Source: Nymphaea colorata (taxonomy: Eukaryota > Streptophyta > Magnoliopsida > Nymphaeales > Nymphaeaceae). From it: a DNA stretch of 32,122 nt. The position numbers and the translations under genes were made by a program. Below are positions 20,131-31,795 of the stretch, in pieces. The notes under the pieces are model-generated. The model was not told the DNA's origin, ran no database searches, and saw only the letters and a list, made by a program, of their open reading frames with translations. Within the stretch, counting starts at the first letter, position 1. Each line of letters opens with the position of its first letter. Location: NCBI RefSeq assembly GCF_008831285.2, contig NW_022204812.1, positions 1 through 32,122 of the forward strand. The letters run 5' to 3'.

Positions 20131-20671
20131 GCGTCTTGGATTAGCCAATAGCCATTCCAGCCCCGGCCAGGTACCGGTAATTCGAGCACTTCGTCGTCAA
20201 TTAATGCAATGCGGTTTGGACACGGCAACCCTTGACGTGGTTTGGACACGGCAACCATTGACGCGGTTGGCACGCGGTCCCTTGTTTTTTAAACTTTTCC
20301 CCCTGTCTTTTTTTTCTCTCTCTCGATCGTCTCGACTGAAAAGGGCAAGAACGCCGTCTGTTCATCGCTTTTTAAAATTTTTCCATCGTCTTAGTCTCTC
20401 CCATCTTTTTTTTCATCTAAGCGAGGTTGGTAGGTTCGACCATAAGCGAAGGGCCGTGACGTGGTGATGACAAGAAGAACACTGTGGATCTCCGTAAAGA
20501 AAGCAAGGCCGGATTACTAGTGAGAGTGGAGATCTTAGATCTTCATGACTGCGAGATCTGCCCATGCCCATGCGATGCGAAGAAGCAGCAGTAAGCGGAT
20601 CCAAATTTCTTGGTCTGAAAGTGTCCGCGACACCACGCTTCATCCTCTCCTTCCCACTTTCTTCTTGATTT
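20131..20671 (+). promoter_or_regulatory. Promoter and 5'UTR-like region of the MurC-like exon (U2)
   Basis: This is the copy of the U1 region, differing only by one T in the T run before the CT patch as far as I can see. TGACGTGG boxes lie at 20233-20240 and 20457-20464. Confidence 0.5.
20213..20264 (+). repeat. 26-bp tandem repeat with TGACG motif (U2)
   Basis: Identical to the U1 pair, with copies starting at 20213 and 20239. Confidence 0.75.
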
Positions 20672-20850
20672 ATGGCGGTTTCTTCCTTCATGGCACCTAA
20701 AAGGGAAAAGCCCTCTGCGTCGTCGATTACCCGGAAAGAAATGTCACCTTTGAATGCTTCTGTTGCAGCAAGCGATGAGAAGATGGAGTGGAGTCATTTC
20801 ATCGGTGTGGGCGGCAAAGGCCTGTCCGCTATCTCGATTCTCACTCCCGG
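20672..20850 (+). CDS. MurC-like Mur ligase first exon, partial (U2)
   Basis: Exact copy of the U1 exon, including the open frame to 20887, the glycine-rich HFIGVGGKGLSA loop and the GC-type donor candidate. U3 lacks it because of the 7.7-kb deletion. Sequence identity with U1 over the exon, leader and intron gives no evidence of selection on coding; the two copies are simply recent or artefactual. Confidence 0.5.
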
Positions 20851-21123
20851 GCAAGATACGCTTCCTCCCTGCTCTTGTTTGCTCTAATTCTTAGGTTGTT
20901 GATACATCCATGTCTGTCTCTCTCTCTCTCTTTAAGGGCGTCCCTTAACTTCCTCCTTTGGCCGGCAGCCATCGCCGGTGTGTGATGGGTGTTGGCAGTC
21001 CTCTCCGCCCTTCAGTTGTGTTCATGTGTGGTTTCCTATTGGGGTTCCTCTATAGTCGGTCAGGTTTATCATTGCAGGCTGGGGTCTTTCATTTCGGCTC
21101 TGTGCTAGGAGTTTTGTTTGGGT

Positions 21124-21211
21124 TTCTTCCGTTGAAGTTGTTGCTGGTTTCTGACATTTGGTTGGGCTTCTTCCGTTGAAGTTGTTGCTGGTTTCTGACA
21201 TTTGGTTCGCC
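21124..21211. repeat. 44-bp tandem duplication (U2)
   Basis: Same pair as U1, at 21124 and 21168. Confidence 0.92.
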
Positions 21212-21511
21212 ATTGGGTCGGATGCTTTGGTCACCACTTGGATCGCCGCTTTCTAGTACGCCGCTTGGGTCCCTGCTGGTTCTGTTGTGGGTCGCCGCTT
21301 AGGTCGTTGTTGTCGGTCTGACCGCCTTGTGTCATCCCTTAGGTTGCTGTTGGGTCTGCCGCTTGCGTCACTCTTGACGTCTACCTTTTGGTTCACCGCT
21401 GTCGGTTGGGCATGCCGTTTAGTTGATGTTGCTACTGAGTCGCCACTACCGCTTCTGTTTGCTGCTAGGTCGCATTTATCGTCTTTGGGTTTGTTGCTGG
21501 GTCATTACTGT
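21212..21511. repeat. GC-rich degenerate minisatellite (U2)
   Basis: Copy of the U1 stretch, same text as far as I can see. Confidence 0.6.
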
Positions 21512-22120
21512 GACTATTGTTGTGCATTCATCGCATTATGCAGCTGTTCAAATTCCAACCAGCCATCCGGGGAGATTGGGCGTTTTTGTCAGGTATTGCA
21601 ATTGGGTCTCTTCTGATAATGATTTGTTTACTGGGTTCACGTTTCCTTCTTCAATGACAATGCTTTTTCATGGATGGGGAAGGTGGGCACTCAGCTGTCG
21701 GGCGTTCTCCAACATGCCTGATACTTATGATTTACTGGTTCATTTTTGTTTGGTTTGTTGGTGGTCTCACTGCATTATATTTGTATGTTACTAGTGCCAA
21801 CCAGGTCACTGTTTTCTTTTAATCCTAAAGTGATAAGTTTTATCTGCTGCATGTAGTTTCCTTTCCATACGATTATATGCTGTATTTCTGTTTGTGGTTT
21901 GAATCCATCCTTGTATTGTTTTCTCGTTTAGAATATCAGATGCATTTGACTTCAACTTACAATCACAGAGTAATATAATGCTTCCTTTGTGACTCCGGAC
22001 ATAGATGTAGGTGTCATTGTCTGCTGGACATGTATATTTCATGTTTAATAAGTCTTGTATAAAGCATACATTTGGGTGGAGAAGTTATGCAGAAATTAGT
22101 AAAACTTGTTTCAACATTGT

Positions 22121-24820
22121 AGATTGGGTTAGATTTGACCTCTGTTCTAGATCATAAATCCAAATCTGAAATCCAACATCGCAGACCGGATCAGATTAGA
22201 CAACTGATCCAAATCTTAGGACGAAATCCCAAATCCAATTTTGTGAACGGAATCAGATTAGAGCTCTCGTCTATTTCTTCGATCCAAACACAGTCAAGAT
22301 ACACAATAAAATGAGAGGTTTTCTAATTTATTGTAAATTCTTTTCAAAACCCTTATCAATCTTTGAAATCATTTCAAGAATGTTACTATGTCTATATAAA
22401 TCTTTGAAACAATTTTCTAAGTTTTCCAAATTTTGTAAATTGACTTCAAATTCCTATGATTTGATTTTTTTTTGAATTTTCTCAATTTCTTGTGAGATTT
22501 GATTTCGTATTTTTCGTAAATCTTTGTTAAATTTTCAAGTTTTTAAATGCACCTGTCAACATTCGAGTTTCTAAATTCCATTGGATTGTATGAATTTTTA
22601 AAACTATTTTAAACATGGTCTTCATATTTTAAAATTCACATCCACATTCAAATATGCATTTGACATCCTAGAGGACACTAAATAAGAGAGACCACCATTG
22701 TAGATGCTTGTCCATGTTTTCCAAAATTGTGCATTTGACTTCAAATTCTTTTGATTTTCTTTGAATCTTCTCAGATTTGTATTCGATTTGCTACATTTCC
22801 TAAAAATGCATGTTAATTTCTCAAATGTATGAATTTTGAAAACGATTTTTAACATGGTCTAAACTAGAGGTTCAAATTTTAATATTAAAATTCAAAGTCC
22901 ACATTCAATTTACCAATCCAATTTTGAGACTGTTTAGTCCTCTAATCTGGAGCTTTGATGTAAAGCCCACATACAACATCCTAGACCATGTCAGAGTTCT
23001 GATCCAAACCAATTCAACACCCATGCCTCTGATCCAAACCTTAGGTCTAAGTCCCTAATTCAACACCCATATCGGATCAGGAATGACCTCTGATCTATTT
23101 TATAGATCCTAATCATAAATCACACATCACAGAACAAATTCAAATCCCTTATGTATTTTGAAATCATTTCCAGTATTTTACTTCATCTATATACATTTTT
23201 TATACCACTCTCTAAGTTTCCAAATTTTTGTAAATTGACTTCACATCCTTATGATTGATTTTCTTTGAATTTTCTCAATTTCTAGTGTCTTCAGATATTT
23301 TTTGATTTGATTTCATACTTTTCTTAAATCTTTGTCAAATTCTCAAGGTTGTAAATGCAACTTTAAACTTTCAAGTTTCTAAAGTCCATTGGATTTTATA
23401 AATTTTCAAAATGATTTTAAACATGGTCTAGACTTTTGTATATTTTAAAAATCACATCTGCATTAAAAAACATGTATGCATTCGGCATCCTAGACCGGAT
23501 AAAATGACACCTCAGTTCTACTTGCTTGCTCAAAATCCGCAATCCAACATCCTAGACCCGATTAGATGAGACCTTTGATCGCGTAGGGGACTAGATCAGA
23601 CCTATGATCTATTTCTTAGATCAAATCCCTAATCCAACATCATATACTTGATCACATAAAAAATGAGTGATTTTCTGATTTGTTGCAAATTCTTTTCAAA
23701 TCCTTTAGGAATTTTGAAATCATTTGAAGAATATTAGTTTGTCTATATAAGTCTTTGAAATCATTGTCAAGTCTTCCAAATTGTGCAAGTTGGCTTCAAA
23801 TTCTTTTCATTTTCGTAGAATCTTCTCATTTCTCGTTGTATCTTTAAATTTCTTGTATTTGATGTGTGACATTCCTAAATGCTTGTTAAATTCTCAAGTT
23901 TTTAATTGCACTTTTTACTCTCGAGTTTTTCAAATTACACTTGATTGTTCAAATTTGTAAAACAATTTTAACCTTGTATCTTTAAATTTCTTGTATTTGA
24001 TGTGCGACATTTTCTAAATGCATGTTAAATTCTCAAGTTTTTAATTGCACTTTTCTATTCTAGAGTTTCTAAATTACACTAGGTTGTCCGAATTTGTAAA
24101 ACGATTTTAACATGGTCTGAACTCTCTGGTTCAGATTTTTTAATTTGAAATCCAATTTCGAATTACCAATCCAACTTCTGAGACGGTATAAGTTTGGACA
24201 TCTACTCTAGTGCTTTGGTCTATTCCCACCTACAACATCCTAGACCAGATGAGAGCTGACCTCTTATCCAAACCGTAGGTATGAATCCCATACCAGATGA
24301 GATTAGACCTCTGATCTATTTCTTGCATCCAAATGCTAAATCAAACATCATTGAACAGATTCAATCCCTTATGAGTATTTGAAATCATTTCCAGTGTTTT
24401 ACTTTGTCTATATACATTTTTGAAACCACTCTCTAAGTTTTCCAAAATTTTGTAAATTGAATTCAAATTCTTATGATTCATTTTTTTGTGAATTTTCTCA
24501 ATTATTTTGAGATCTTCAATTGTTTTGGATTTGATTTCGTACTTTTCTTAAATCTGTGCTAAATTCTCAAACTTGTAAATGCACCTTCATACTTTCAAGT
24601 TTCAAGTTTCTAAATACCATTGGATTGTATATTTTTCAAAATGATTTTAAACATGGTCTAGACTTGGGTTTAATTTTTTAAAATTCACATCCATTTTCAA
24701 AAAAGTATTCATTCGACGTCCTAGACCGGATAAAATGAGACCTCCAAAATCCGCAATCCAACATCCTAGACCGGATTAGATGAGAGCTCTGATCTAGACC
24801 TTAGAGAGGAGACCTCAGTT
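22121..24820. repeat. Degenerate higher-order A/B repeat array (U2)
   Basis: Copy of the U1 array with the same A-B-A-B-A order. It is slightly shorter because of many one-base losses, mostly in A or T runs. U3 lacks the array entirely. Confidence 0.78.
23837..24110. repeat. 137-bp tandem duplication inside the A/B array (U2)
   Basis: Copy of the U1 pair with starts at 23837 and 23974. The shorter period reflects single-base losses in U2. Confidence 0.88.
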
Positions 24821-26000
24821 CTAGCTGCTTATCAATTTTTTTTAGTTTTACAAATTATTGCTATTTTGCACATGTTTTGCAAACATTTTACTTCTTGAAA
24901 CCATGACTTTTCACGTTTTCTACAAAATGTCAAAGACTAAGACCATCGTTGATGTACTTATAAACTTTTTAATGGTTTTGCTTGGTTTTTGACGTTTAAT
25001 GAACTTCACAAAATTTTTGAACTTTTCCAAAATTTAACATCTTGCTACACTAAATCTATGGAAAGTTTCTATTACTTTAAAGTATCATTCAAACTTTGTT
25101 AATTTACTACTTTTATGGGTTTTAAAACTTTATATTTGGCATATCTTTTCTTTTACGGTTGAAGCACTTTTGAACTCTTTTATCTTTTGCAAATGTTGCT
25201 TTGATCCATAAAATTTTGAATGTTTGAGAAAGCTTTACATTGTTTTGGTTTTGGAAAGATGACATTTTTATGGGTTTTTGTCAAATTCATGTGCTATTTG
25301 AAATTTTGCAAACTTAATCAAAGCTGTTCTGGTTTTGCAAATGGTTGCACTTTTTCATATGTTGGAGGACTATTGTTTTGTTAAGTTTATGTCTCTTTAA
25401 ATTTGCAAAGCAGTATTGATCTCTTATAATTGTTTAGAAGTTTTATATAGCTTTTTGCAATTTTACAATCTTTTAATTTGTAAGTATTGGTGTTTTTCTT
25501 AATTGTCAACTCTTGAAGTTTTTGGACGTGATGAACTTTTGCCTTTTTTTTTTACAGTTGCTAATGGTTTGGACTTTTTTTGGATTTCTAAAAGTTAACC
25601 CTTTTTTATGCATTTTGGTGAATATGTGCGTAATTTGAAGTATTGGTAAACTTTATCAATTTTTTCTAGTTTTACAAAATTTCTTGCTCTTTTGCACATG
25701 TTTTGTGAACACTATTACTTCTCGAAATTTATGATTTCAGTTTTCTGCAAAATGTCAAAAAACTAGTTGTAACGTTTATGTACACTTATAAACATGTTAA
25801 ATGTTTTACTTGGTTTTGACTTTTATGGACTTCACAAAATTTTTACAAAATTTAACGTCTGGTTAGACTAAGTCTATGGAAAGTTTCTAATTACTTTGAA
25901 ATAGCATTCAAAGTTTGTAAAATTTACTACTCTTGTGGATTTTGAACTTTATATTAGGCATGCTCTTCTTTTATGGTTGAAACACTATTGAACCTTTTGT
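24821..26000. repeat. A/T-rich tandem modules (U2)
   Basis: Copy of the U1 modules with frequent one-base deletions (for example ACAAATTATTG for ACAAAATTATTG). No gene is seen. Confidence 0.75.
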
Positions 26001-26550
26001 TGACGTAGGGAGGGGTCGATCACAGTGTTTTTCCTAAATAGACTGTTTGTACTCTTTCAGTGGCTGTGTTGTTTGGTTGGACGTCTTTGTTCAGGTTTGT
26101 TTTGAAAGAATATGTTGTTGTTGAAGTTTGTTTAAGGGTTTAATGACTTAATCTTGCTTTCTAAGTGTTGCTGCATGTTTCATGGATAGTGAGGTCATTT
26201 ATGTATCAATCATAGTTGTGTGTTGAGACACAATAGTCAAACAACAGCGTTCTGCTTAGGCACTTCTTGTTGTACAGTAGGCTGATACTTTTGCACTCTT
26301 GTAAAGCATGATTGGCTTTACTGGTGAATGTTTATTTCCACTAGCAATCTTTGATGCTGAGAAACTTTTGAACTGCTGGTATGGTAGTTATATGACAGAC
26401 ATAAGTCACAGACTATGACATTGTGGAGATTGTACTATCTTACATTGGAAATGCTGCAGAATAGTCTACCATTGGAAAGCTGTATGCTTATGGTTTGTGG
26501 CTTGTTATTGTTGAAGCTGCTTGGTTTGTTAATGCACTCTATTTATGTCA
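26001..26550. other. Right-hand spacer of U2
   Basis: Copy of the U1 spacer. It shows small losses to about 26370 and is identical to U1 from about 26380 onward. No gene is recognised. Confidence 0.5.
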
Positions 26551-26732
26551 ATTTCATAGACCTTTTGGCAATTATTTCAGCCTGTTTAAAGCTACCATTC
26601 TCTTGAGTTTGTTTTTTGCATTATTTTTTCTAAACATGATAGCAATTGTTTTTGTTTTACAAGATTTTTTACATATTTTTATAATGACTACAAACGTTTA
26701 TAATGCCCCTGTAACCATTGCTCATTTTTTTC
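26551..26732. other. U2/U3 junction segment (182 bp)
   Basis: Identical to the U1/U2 junction segment. An identical junction at both joins is what unequal exchange within one original duplication, or a repeated assembly join, would give. Confidence 0.7.
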
Positions 26733-27376
26733 TAATTTTACAAAATTGCTGCACTTTTTCACATCTTTTGGAAAGACTATATTGTTTCGATTATGACTCT
26801 TTACCTTTTCTAAATGTTAAATATTTCTCATATTTACTAATTTGAACTTTTTTAGACACTTATAAACTGTTTTGAAAGTTTTACTAGCTTTGTGATCTTT
26901 TTCGTACTTCCCAGAGTTTTTATACTTTTCAATATTTAATGTCAATACATTTTGCCAGTGAAACTATTTCAAATTCTTATAATTTCTAAAATTTGTTATT
27001 ACTGGAAGGAAGCATTAAATTCGTTTTTTTTATCGTTAAATGACATAACTAAAATATAAACTTTCCGTTTTTGCTAACTATGCCATAAGAATTGTGATGT
27101 CTGTTAACTATGCGGAAAGTATTAGAAGAGCTACTAGCTTTTTTACGCATGTAACAAAGGATGATGATTAAAATTATACTAACCAAAATGCCTTTACTTT
27201 TACAAGTGATTATTTGAAACATGTTTAATGCCTGTTAATTGGTGTATTCAACAATGCGCTGATTACAGTGTGTTTACTTTTCAATTTACGGGATCAGTTT
27301 TCTTGTTCTTCATTTAGATAAATTTCACATTTAGATACATATGTCTTATTGGATTGCATTTGTTTTGAATTGTCAG
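26733..27376. repeat. A/T-rich module at the left edge of U3
   Basis: This is the U3 copy of the leading module. It matches U2 closely to about 26930 and then accumulates many single-base losses. It contains the 98-base segment that U1 lacks. No gene is visible. Confidence 0.6.
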
Positions 27377-27613
27377 GCTACAAGGAATCTTTGTGTTCAA
27401 GTGCCAACCAGTTCAATGTCACACAATTTTGTGGACCCCGTCTGATGCAATGTGGACTTTTGGAGGCACTTCTAATCCACAATGTTTCTCGAGTCCAGGC
27501 ATGTCAATCAAATTTTTGAATATGTTCTGTCATCACTTGTTCCTGTTTCTGTGCTGGTCCTATTAATTGGATATCGTTTAAAGCCCTAGCATCTCTATGC
27601 TTCTGCATACGTT
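27377..27613 (+). pseudogene. LRR receptor-like kinase exon fragment, frame-broken (U3)
   Basis: This is the third copy of the same exon. It is recognisable by nucleotide alignment (GTGCCAACCAGTTCAATG and following), but about ten small losses destroy the reading frame, for example GTCCTGATGACAATG becoming GTCTGATGCAATG. It cannot encode the domain as written. The losses resemble long-read consensus errors as much as true decay. Confidence 0.75.
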
Positions 27614-27947
27614 TCATGTTTTATATTTGCTATGTTTGGCTTGATTTGGATCTTGATTTCATGCTGGCATCAATTGCTGGTATAGTTGTGTTTTCTCTCA
27701 TTGAAGAAAGCATACTAAGAGTATAGTAAATTACAAAAAATCTGTGTAAGTACCTTGTTTTTGTTCATGTGTAATTGGTTTCTAGTGTTCAGGACTTAAA
27801 GCTACATAATTAGTTTGACTTGGAGATGTTTCCTTCTTCCTTTTTCAATGCTAAAAAATGAGTTGATTGTAGAAGCATTAGCTTTGGTTATTCAATGTAA
27901 GCTGATTAGTGGGTCAATGTCTAATTTGATTTAAGTTCATAACTGGT

Positions 27948-27983
27948 GTAAACAACAACGTTATGATGCTTGGGGTTGTTTAC
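27948..27983. repeat. Inverted repeat, 9-bp arms (U3)
   Basis: This is the U3 copy. It has lost one C from the left arm, leaving GTAAACAAC paired with GTTGTTTAC; the loop is retained. Confidence 0.7.
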
Positions 27984-28841
27984 GGCATTGATTTTTGTAT
28001 ATATAAAATGAGACCTTAGCTGACGATGCCTCTTTTTTTACGTACTAAGTTTTATCCTTCTTTTTGAATTTTTAGTGTTTTTGATAGAAGACCTAACCAA
28101 ACCATTGTGAATTTTATAGTTGAATACCCAACTTTTCTGGGACTCCTCACCTTAAACCAATCTTTTGTATAGAGACCTACTTTTATGGGAGATTTGGTGA
28201 AATTCGTTCTTTTAACCAGCCAAGTTTTACATTCACCATCTATTTAGGGAGTACAGTTCCTTTCTCCTGGTGATTACATTTGATGTCAAGAACTTTTGTA
28301 AAGAGGAACTTTTCAGTTTTGCTTAAAACATTTTTAAAGTGTTTTCTCAACAATGATGTGCGTTGCTTTATTCTTAGTACCTTTCCAAGTGGAAGGTGGA
28401 AATTTCAAATTCTTGTTGTCCATCAATGGAAGAGGAAAATCGAAAAATCCTGGATATGAGCAGTGAAGAAAATCTTATGAAGTTGAGAAAGTCAGACTAG
28501 GAAATGCTATTGACTCTGGGATTAAGCATTTGCAAGGATTAGCAGGAATATATTGAGGGAGAAGCCAAAATGCTCTATAAGATCTTGGCAGGTAGTAAAA
28601 TGAGAGTTGAGAGATGGGCTCGGAGTTTGTGTGTCGTTCCTATGAGTTAGTAATCGAGAGTACCGGGTAGGATAAAGGTGATTTATGTCTTTTCGCGAAG
28701 ATAATGATTTATGAATTTTGACTCGTTGAAACCGTAAGGTGAGCGGGTTGGACACGCGACAAAGCTACACATAACTACAAAGTGGTGGAGCTTGTAGTAG
28801 CCTTGGGGTGGTGAGGTATTCCTCAAGGTGAAGGTCGGCCC

Positions 28842-28945
28842 AAAAAAAAAAAAAGAAAAGCACAAGAAAAAATTGAAAGGCAAAAAGCTGAATGCAAAGA
28901 AAAAAATGAAGAAAAACAAGAAAAAAGCAAAAGGTGCCTGCCAAG
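28842..28945 (+). repeat. A-rich, Lys-codon-rich tract (U3)
   Basis: In this copy indels join the Lys-rich frame to AKGACQEMKDMKAELARIECD, giving the longest plausible coiled-coil reading of the three. Since the copies disagree on the frame, this may be accidental or may reflect the original coding frame. Confidence 0.4.
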
Positions 28946-29915
28946 AGATGAAAGACATGAAGGCTGAACTCGCAAGAATTGAATGCGACATCTTTCGTGG
29001 ATGTACGATTTGGGGTCAATATCTGCTCCTTGTTTTGATTATCTAGGATGTCGGGATGGGTTCTTTCTGTTCATATTCTGGAAATTGAAGGAATTCTTTT
29101 TTAAGATTCGACAACATTGATGCGAAATAAAACCAAATGCTTGATGTACTAACGGTACTGAAGGTTATATTATTTTCACAACACGAGCACTCAAGTTTGA
29201 GTTGAATTGATTATTTTTGAACTATTTCAAAATTCAATGTAAAAACTTGACGTCTCTTGTATGTTTCCAGGTTCTAGGCATAGCAATAATAACCAATCCC
29301 TTTAGTCTTGAAATGTTTGACCATTCGTTACAAATTGTTAGTCCTTCTGTGAAATAGATGAAACCCTCAAACTTACTTAACATGCTGAGCATGATGAATT
29401 ATCCATCATTTCCTTTTGTCTTTGGTGGGACAAGTGATTAAGCTGACTCTAGGTGATATTTTTCAAAGTTCTATCGAAGTTGCATAGTGGTATATGTCAC
29501 CTAATTTGTTTTTGTGAGTTGTATAAATTTCATCTGTTTGATCTTTTCTTTGTTTCATTCTAGCTGCTGTTAAATCTTTTATTAGTTATAGCTCTTTAAT
29601 AAAGGATCAGTTGAAGGCATTCAGTCCTTTGGTTTGTGCCCCCTCCCTCTTTCCCCACTTACTATTTTCGCTCCACCCATGTTCGTATCCATGCATTTTT
29701 ATGTCATCAATCTAGGGCTTGAATTTTTTTTATTCCTCTGCTTGGGTGGTCTTTTATTTTATTTACATGTGACTGGACATGATCCTGAATTGTCTTTTGG
29801 TTGTCTTTTATTTCCAAGAGGCCTCTACATGGTGGAGGCTTGATTTCTCATTTTGGATTTGAGACTGACTACATAAATTTTATATGAGGTAATGGTTCCA
29901 GCTTGGTGTGTTTAG

Positions 29916-30015
29916 ACAATGCAGCTACATCTCAAAAGCCATATGCTGTTTTGGAAGTTCTTCGTGATTATGTGAGGGCTACAGCTCAAATGGTCACCAC
30001 AATATTCATACTTAG
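29916..30015 (+). pseudogene. NFS2: NFS2/SufS exon fragment (U3)
   Basis: This is the third copy of the desulfurase exon. The DNAATSQKPYAVLEVLRDY part and the ancestral frameshift are unchanged. Two further bases are lost near the donor (CATACTTAG|GTATCC). That this exon is preserved while neighbouring text is eroded is mildly notable. Confidence 0.78.
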
Positions 30016-30044
30016 GTATCCAACATAACGCCCATACCTCCCTT

Positions 30045-30076
30045 ACTCTCTCTATCTCTCTCTCTCTCTCCCTCCC
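30045..30076. repeat. (CT)n simple repeat (U3)
   Basis: Same CT microsatellite as in U1 and U2. Its length is unchanged despite erosion of the surrounding text. Confidence 0.85.
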
Positions 30077-30210
30077 TTGTCTTGATTGCTTGCTCACTCA
30101 CATGCATGTTCACAGTTGGAACCCACAATGATGCACTCTTCCTGTTTGCAAAGGAAGCAAGAAAAGAAATTCCTTGTTCTAAAATTCTATGTTTCTGTAT
30201 ATAAGGAAGG

Positions 30211-30371
30211 AAAAAATAAGGGTAGTTCATTGGGTGCATGGTAAATCATTTGATTTATCTTTTTTCAATAGTTTTATTATTTGGCGTATTAAAAAAATAA
30301 GGGTAGTTCATTGGGTGCATGGTAAATCATTTGATTTAATCTTTTTTCAATAGTTTTATTATTGGCGTATT
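30211..30371. repeat. 81-bp tandem duplication (U3)
   Basis: Same tandem pair, with starts at 30218 and 30299 and a few single-base losses. Confidence 0.9.
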
Positions 30372-30596
30372 GTGCGGTAAGTATTTGAAAAGACTCTCAT
30401 TTTTCATTGTTTCTAGCAGCAGCAGTCCGACCATATAAGTGCCTATGTCCTATACACTCATCAATGTTATAATTTTCTATATTAATATGTTACAAGTGAA
30501 ATCATTGGCTAATACTATTGAGCCTATCTTGTCTATGTCAAGTGTAGTGGGCTATGTCAAGAATATAATCAGGTCTCTATCAGATCTTAACAACCT

Positions 30597-30615
30597 GGAA
30601 TAGCTGCACATCCCT
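30597..30615. other. 19-bp insertion unique to U3
   Basis: U3 reads CAACCT-GGAATAGCTGCACATCCCT-AACTATG where U1 and U2 read CAACCTAACTATG. CCT flanks both sides. The insertion lies about 215 bases left of the U3 deletion joint and may be templated filler, or ancestral sequence lost from U1 and U2. Confidence 0.75.
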
Positions 30616-30822
30616 AACTATGCTTTATAATCAGGTGGTAAAACATTATATAAGCATATTGTGTCATTATTTAGTGAAGCTTTGCATATATTGACGGACA
30701 ACCATTGATTGCAGCATGAACATAAACCATGAGAGAGAATTCGTTTTGTTGATACTCTAGCATCTGAATCTGCAATACAACATCAGATTGGGCGACCTAC
30801 ACGCAAGGGTGCGGTTAGTAGA

Positions 30823-30838
30823 TCCTCTTTATTTTGAC
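30823..30838. other. U3 internal deletion joint
   Basis: TCCTCTTT (equivalent to U1 5241-5248) is followed by one extra A and then TTTTGACC (equivalent to U1 12971). About 7722 bases present in U1 are missing. Microhomology is limited to T-rich sequence, consistent with end joining or with an assembly join in A/T-rich repeats. Confidence 0.85.
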
Positions 30839-31013
30839 CTTTTATGGACTTCACAAAATTTTTACAAATTTAACATCTGGTTAGACTAAGTCTATGGAAA
30901 GTTTCTATTACTTTGAAAATAGCATTCAAGTTTGTAAAATTACTACTCGTGGATTTTGAACTTTATATTAGGCATAGCTCTTCTTTTATGGTTGAAACAC
31001 TATTGAACCTTTT
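30832..31013. repeat. A/T-rich module remnant (U3)
   Basis: This is the right part of the second A/T-rich module, from TTTTGACCTTTTATGGACTTC onward. It is joined directly to text equivalent to U1 5248 by the U3 deletion. Confidence 0.8.
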
Positions 31014-31561
31014 GTTGACGTAGGAGGGGGTCGATCACAGTGTTTTTCCTAAATAAGACTGTTTGTACTCTTTCAGTGGCTGTTTTGTTTGGTGGACGTC
31101 TTGTTCAGGTTTGTTTTGAAGAAATATGTTGTTGTTGAGTTTGTTTAAGGGTTTAATGACTTATCTTGCTTTCTAAGTGTTGCTGCATGTTATCATGGGA
31201 TAGTGAAGGTCATTTATGTATCAATATAGTTGTGTTGTTGAGACACATAGTCACACAACATCGTTCTGCTTAAGGACTTCTTGTTGTACAGTAGGCTGAT
31301 ACTTTTGCACTCTGTAGCATGATTGGCTTTACTGGTGAATGATTTTTCACTAGCAATCTTTGATGCTGAGATAACCTTTTGAACTGCTGGTATGGTAGTT
31401 ATATGACAGACATAAGTCACAGACTATGACATTGTGGAGATTGTACTATCTTACATTGGAAATGCTGCAGAATAGTCTACCATTGGAAAGCTGTATGCTT
31501 ATGGTTTGTGGCTTGTTATTGTTGAAGCTGCTTGGTTTGTTAATGCACTCTATTTATGTCA
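31014..31561. other. Right-hand spacer of U3, end of homology
   Basis: Copy of the spacer, ending at TATTTATGTCA. In U3 the text then becomes GTTCTTGTAAGTC, which contains a good splice-donor word, whereas U1 and U2 continue into the 182-base junction segment. It is uncertain whether an exon ended here in the source locus. Confidence 0.5.
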
Positions 31562-31795
31562 GTTCTTGTAAGTCTTAACTTTTTATTATTAAGCTAAGTT
31601 AAGAATGTTGTGTGTTGCTTGTTGAGACATACAATTATGGTCTAGAACTGACATGAAGGCTGTCTTAAAGGGGCTTCTTTGGATTGTTTCCAAACTTATG
31701 GCAGAATACGTTAAAAATAAGGGAGGAAATTGTGTAGAAGTCTCTGCGCTTGCACTGTCTAAATCATTTGGTAGAAGATAGGTAGTGGGAAATAA
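31562..31795. other. Right flank, unique, no gene seen
   Basis: A/T-rich to mixed text unrelated to the macro-repeat. I see no gene. A short open stretch around 31650-31780 (AGGCTGTCTTAAAGGGGC and onward) has no family resemblance. Confidence 0.5.

Larger units (their letters stand above)
13903..26732. repeat. Macro-repeat unit 2 (U2), about 12.83 kb
   Basis: This is the second, most complete copy, in the same orientation as U1 and directly abutting it. From 13903 to about 22070 its text is clean. From about 22070 to 26400 it shows frequent one-base losses relative to U1. From about 26400 to 26900 it is again nearly identical to the U1/U2 junction text. It carries the same gene fragments and arrays as U1. 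Confidence 0.93.
26733..31561. repeat. Macro-repeat unit 3 (U3), internally deleted
   Basis: This third copy begins with the same A/T-rich module and carries the LRR-kinase fragment, Lys-rich tract, NFS2 fragment, CT tract and 81-bp duplication. It then jumps at about 30830 from text equivalent to U1 position 5248 to text equivalent to U1 position 12971. This removes about 7.7 kb, including the promoter, MurC-like exon and A/B array. Similarity to U1 and U2 ends at 31561. Compared with them it has very many small deletions, some substitutions and one 19-base insertion. Confidence 0.92.

Noticed and set aside
1157-31561. Complete Helitron, Pack-MULE or LTR element
   Set aside because: I found no CTRR end with adjacent hairpin, no long terminal inverted repeats with target duplications, no LTR pair with primer-binding site, and no transposase, helicase or reverse transcriptase reading. 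The capture idea is kept only as inference.
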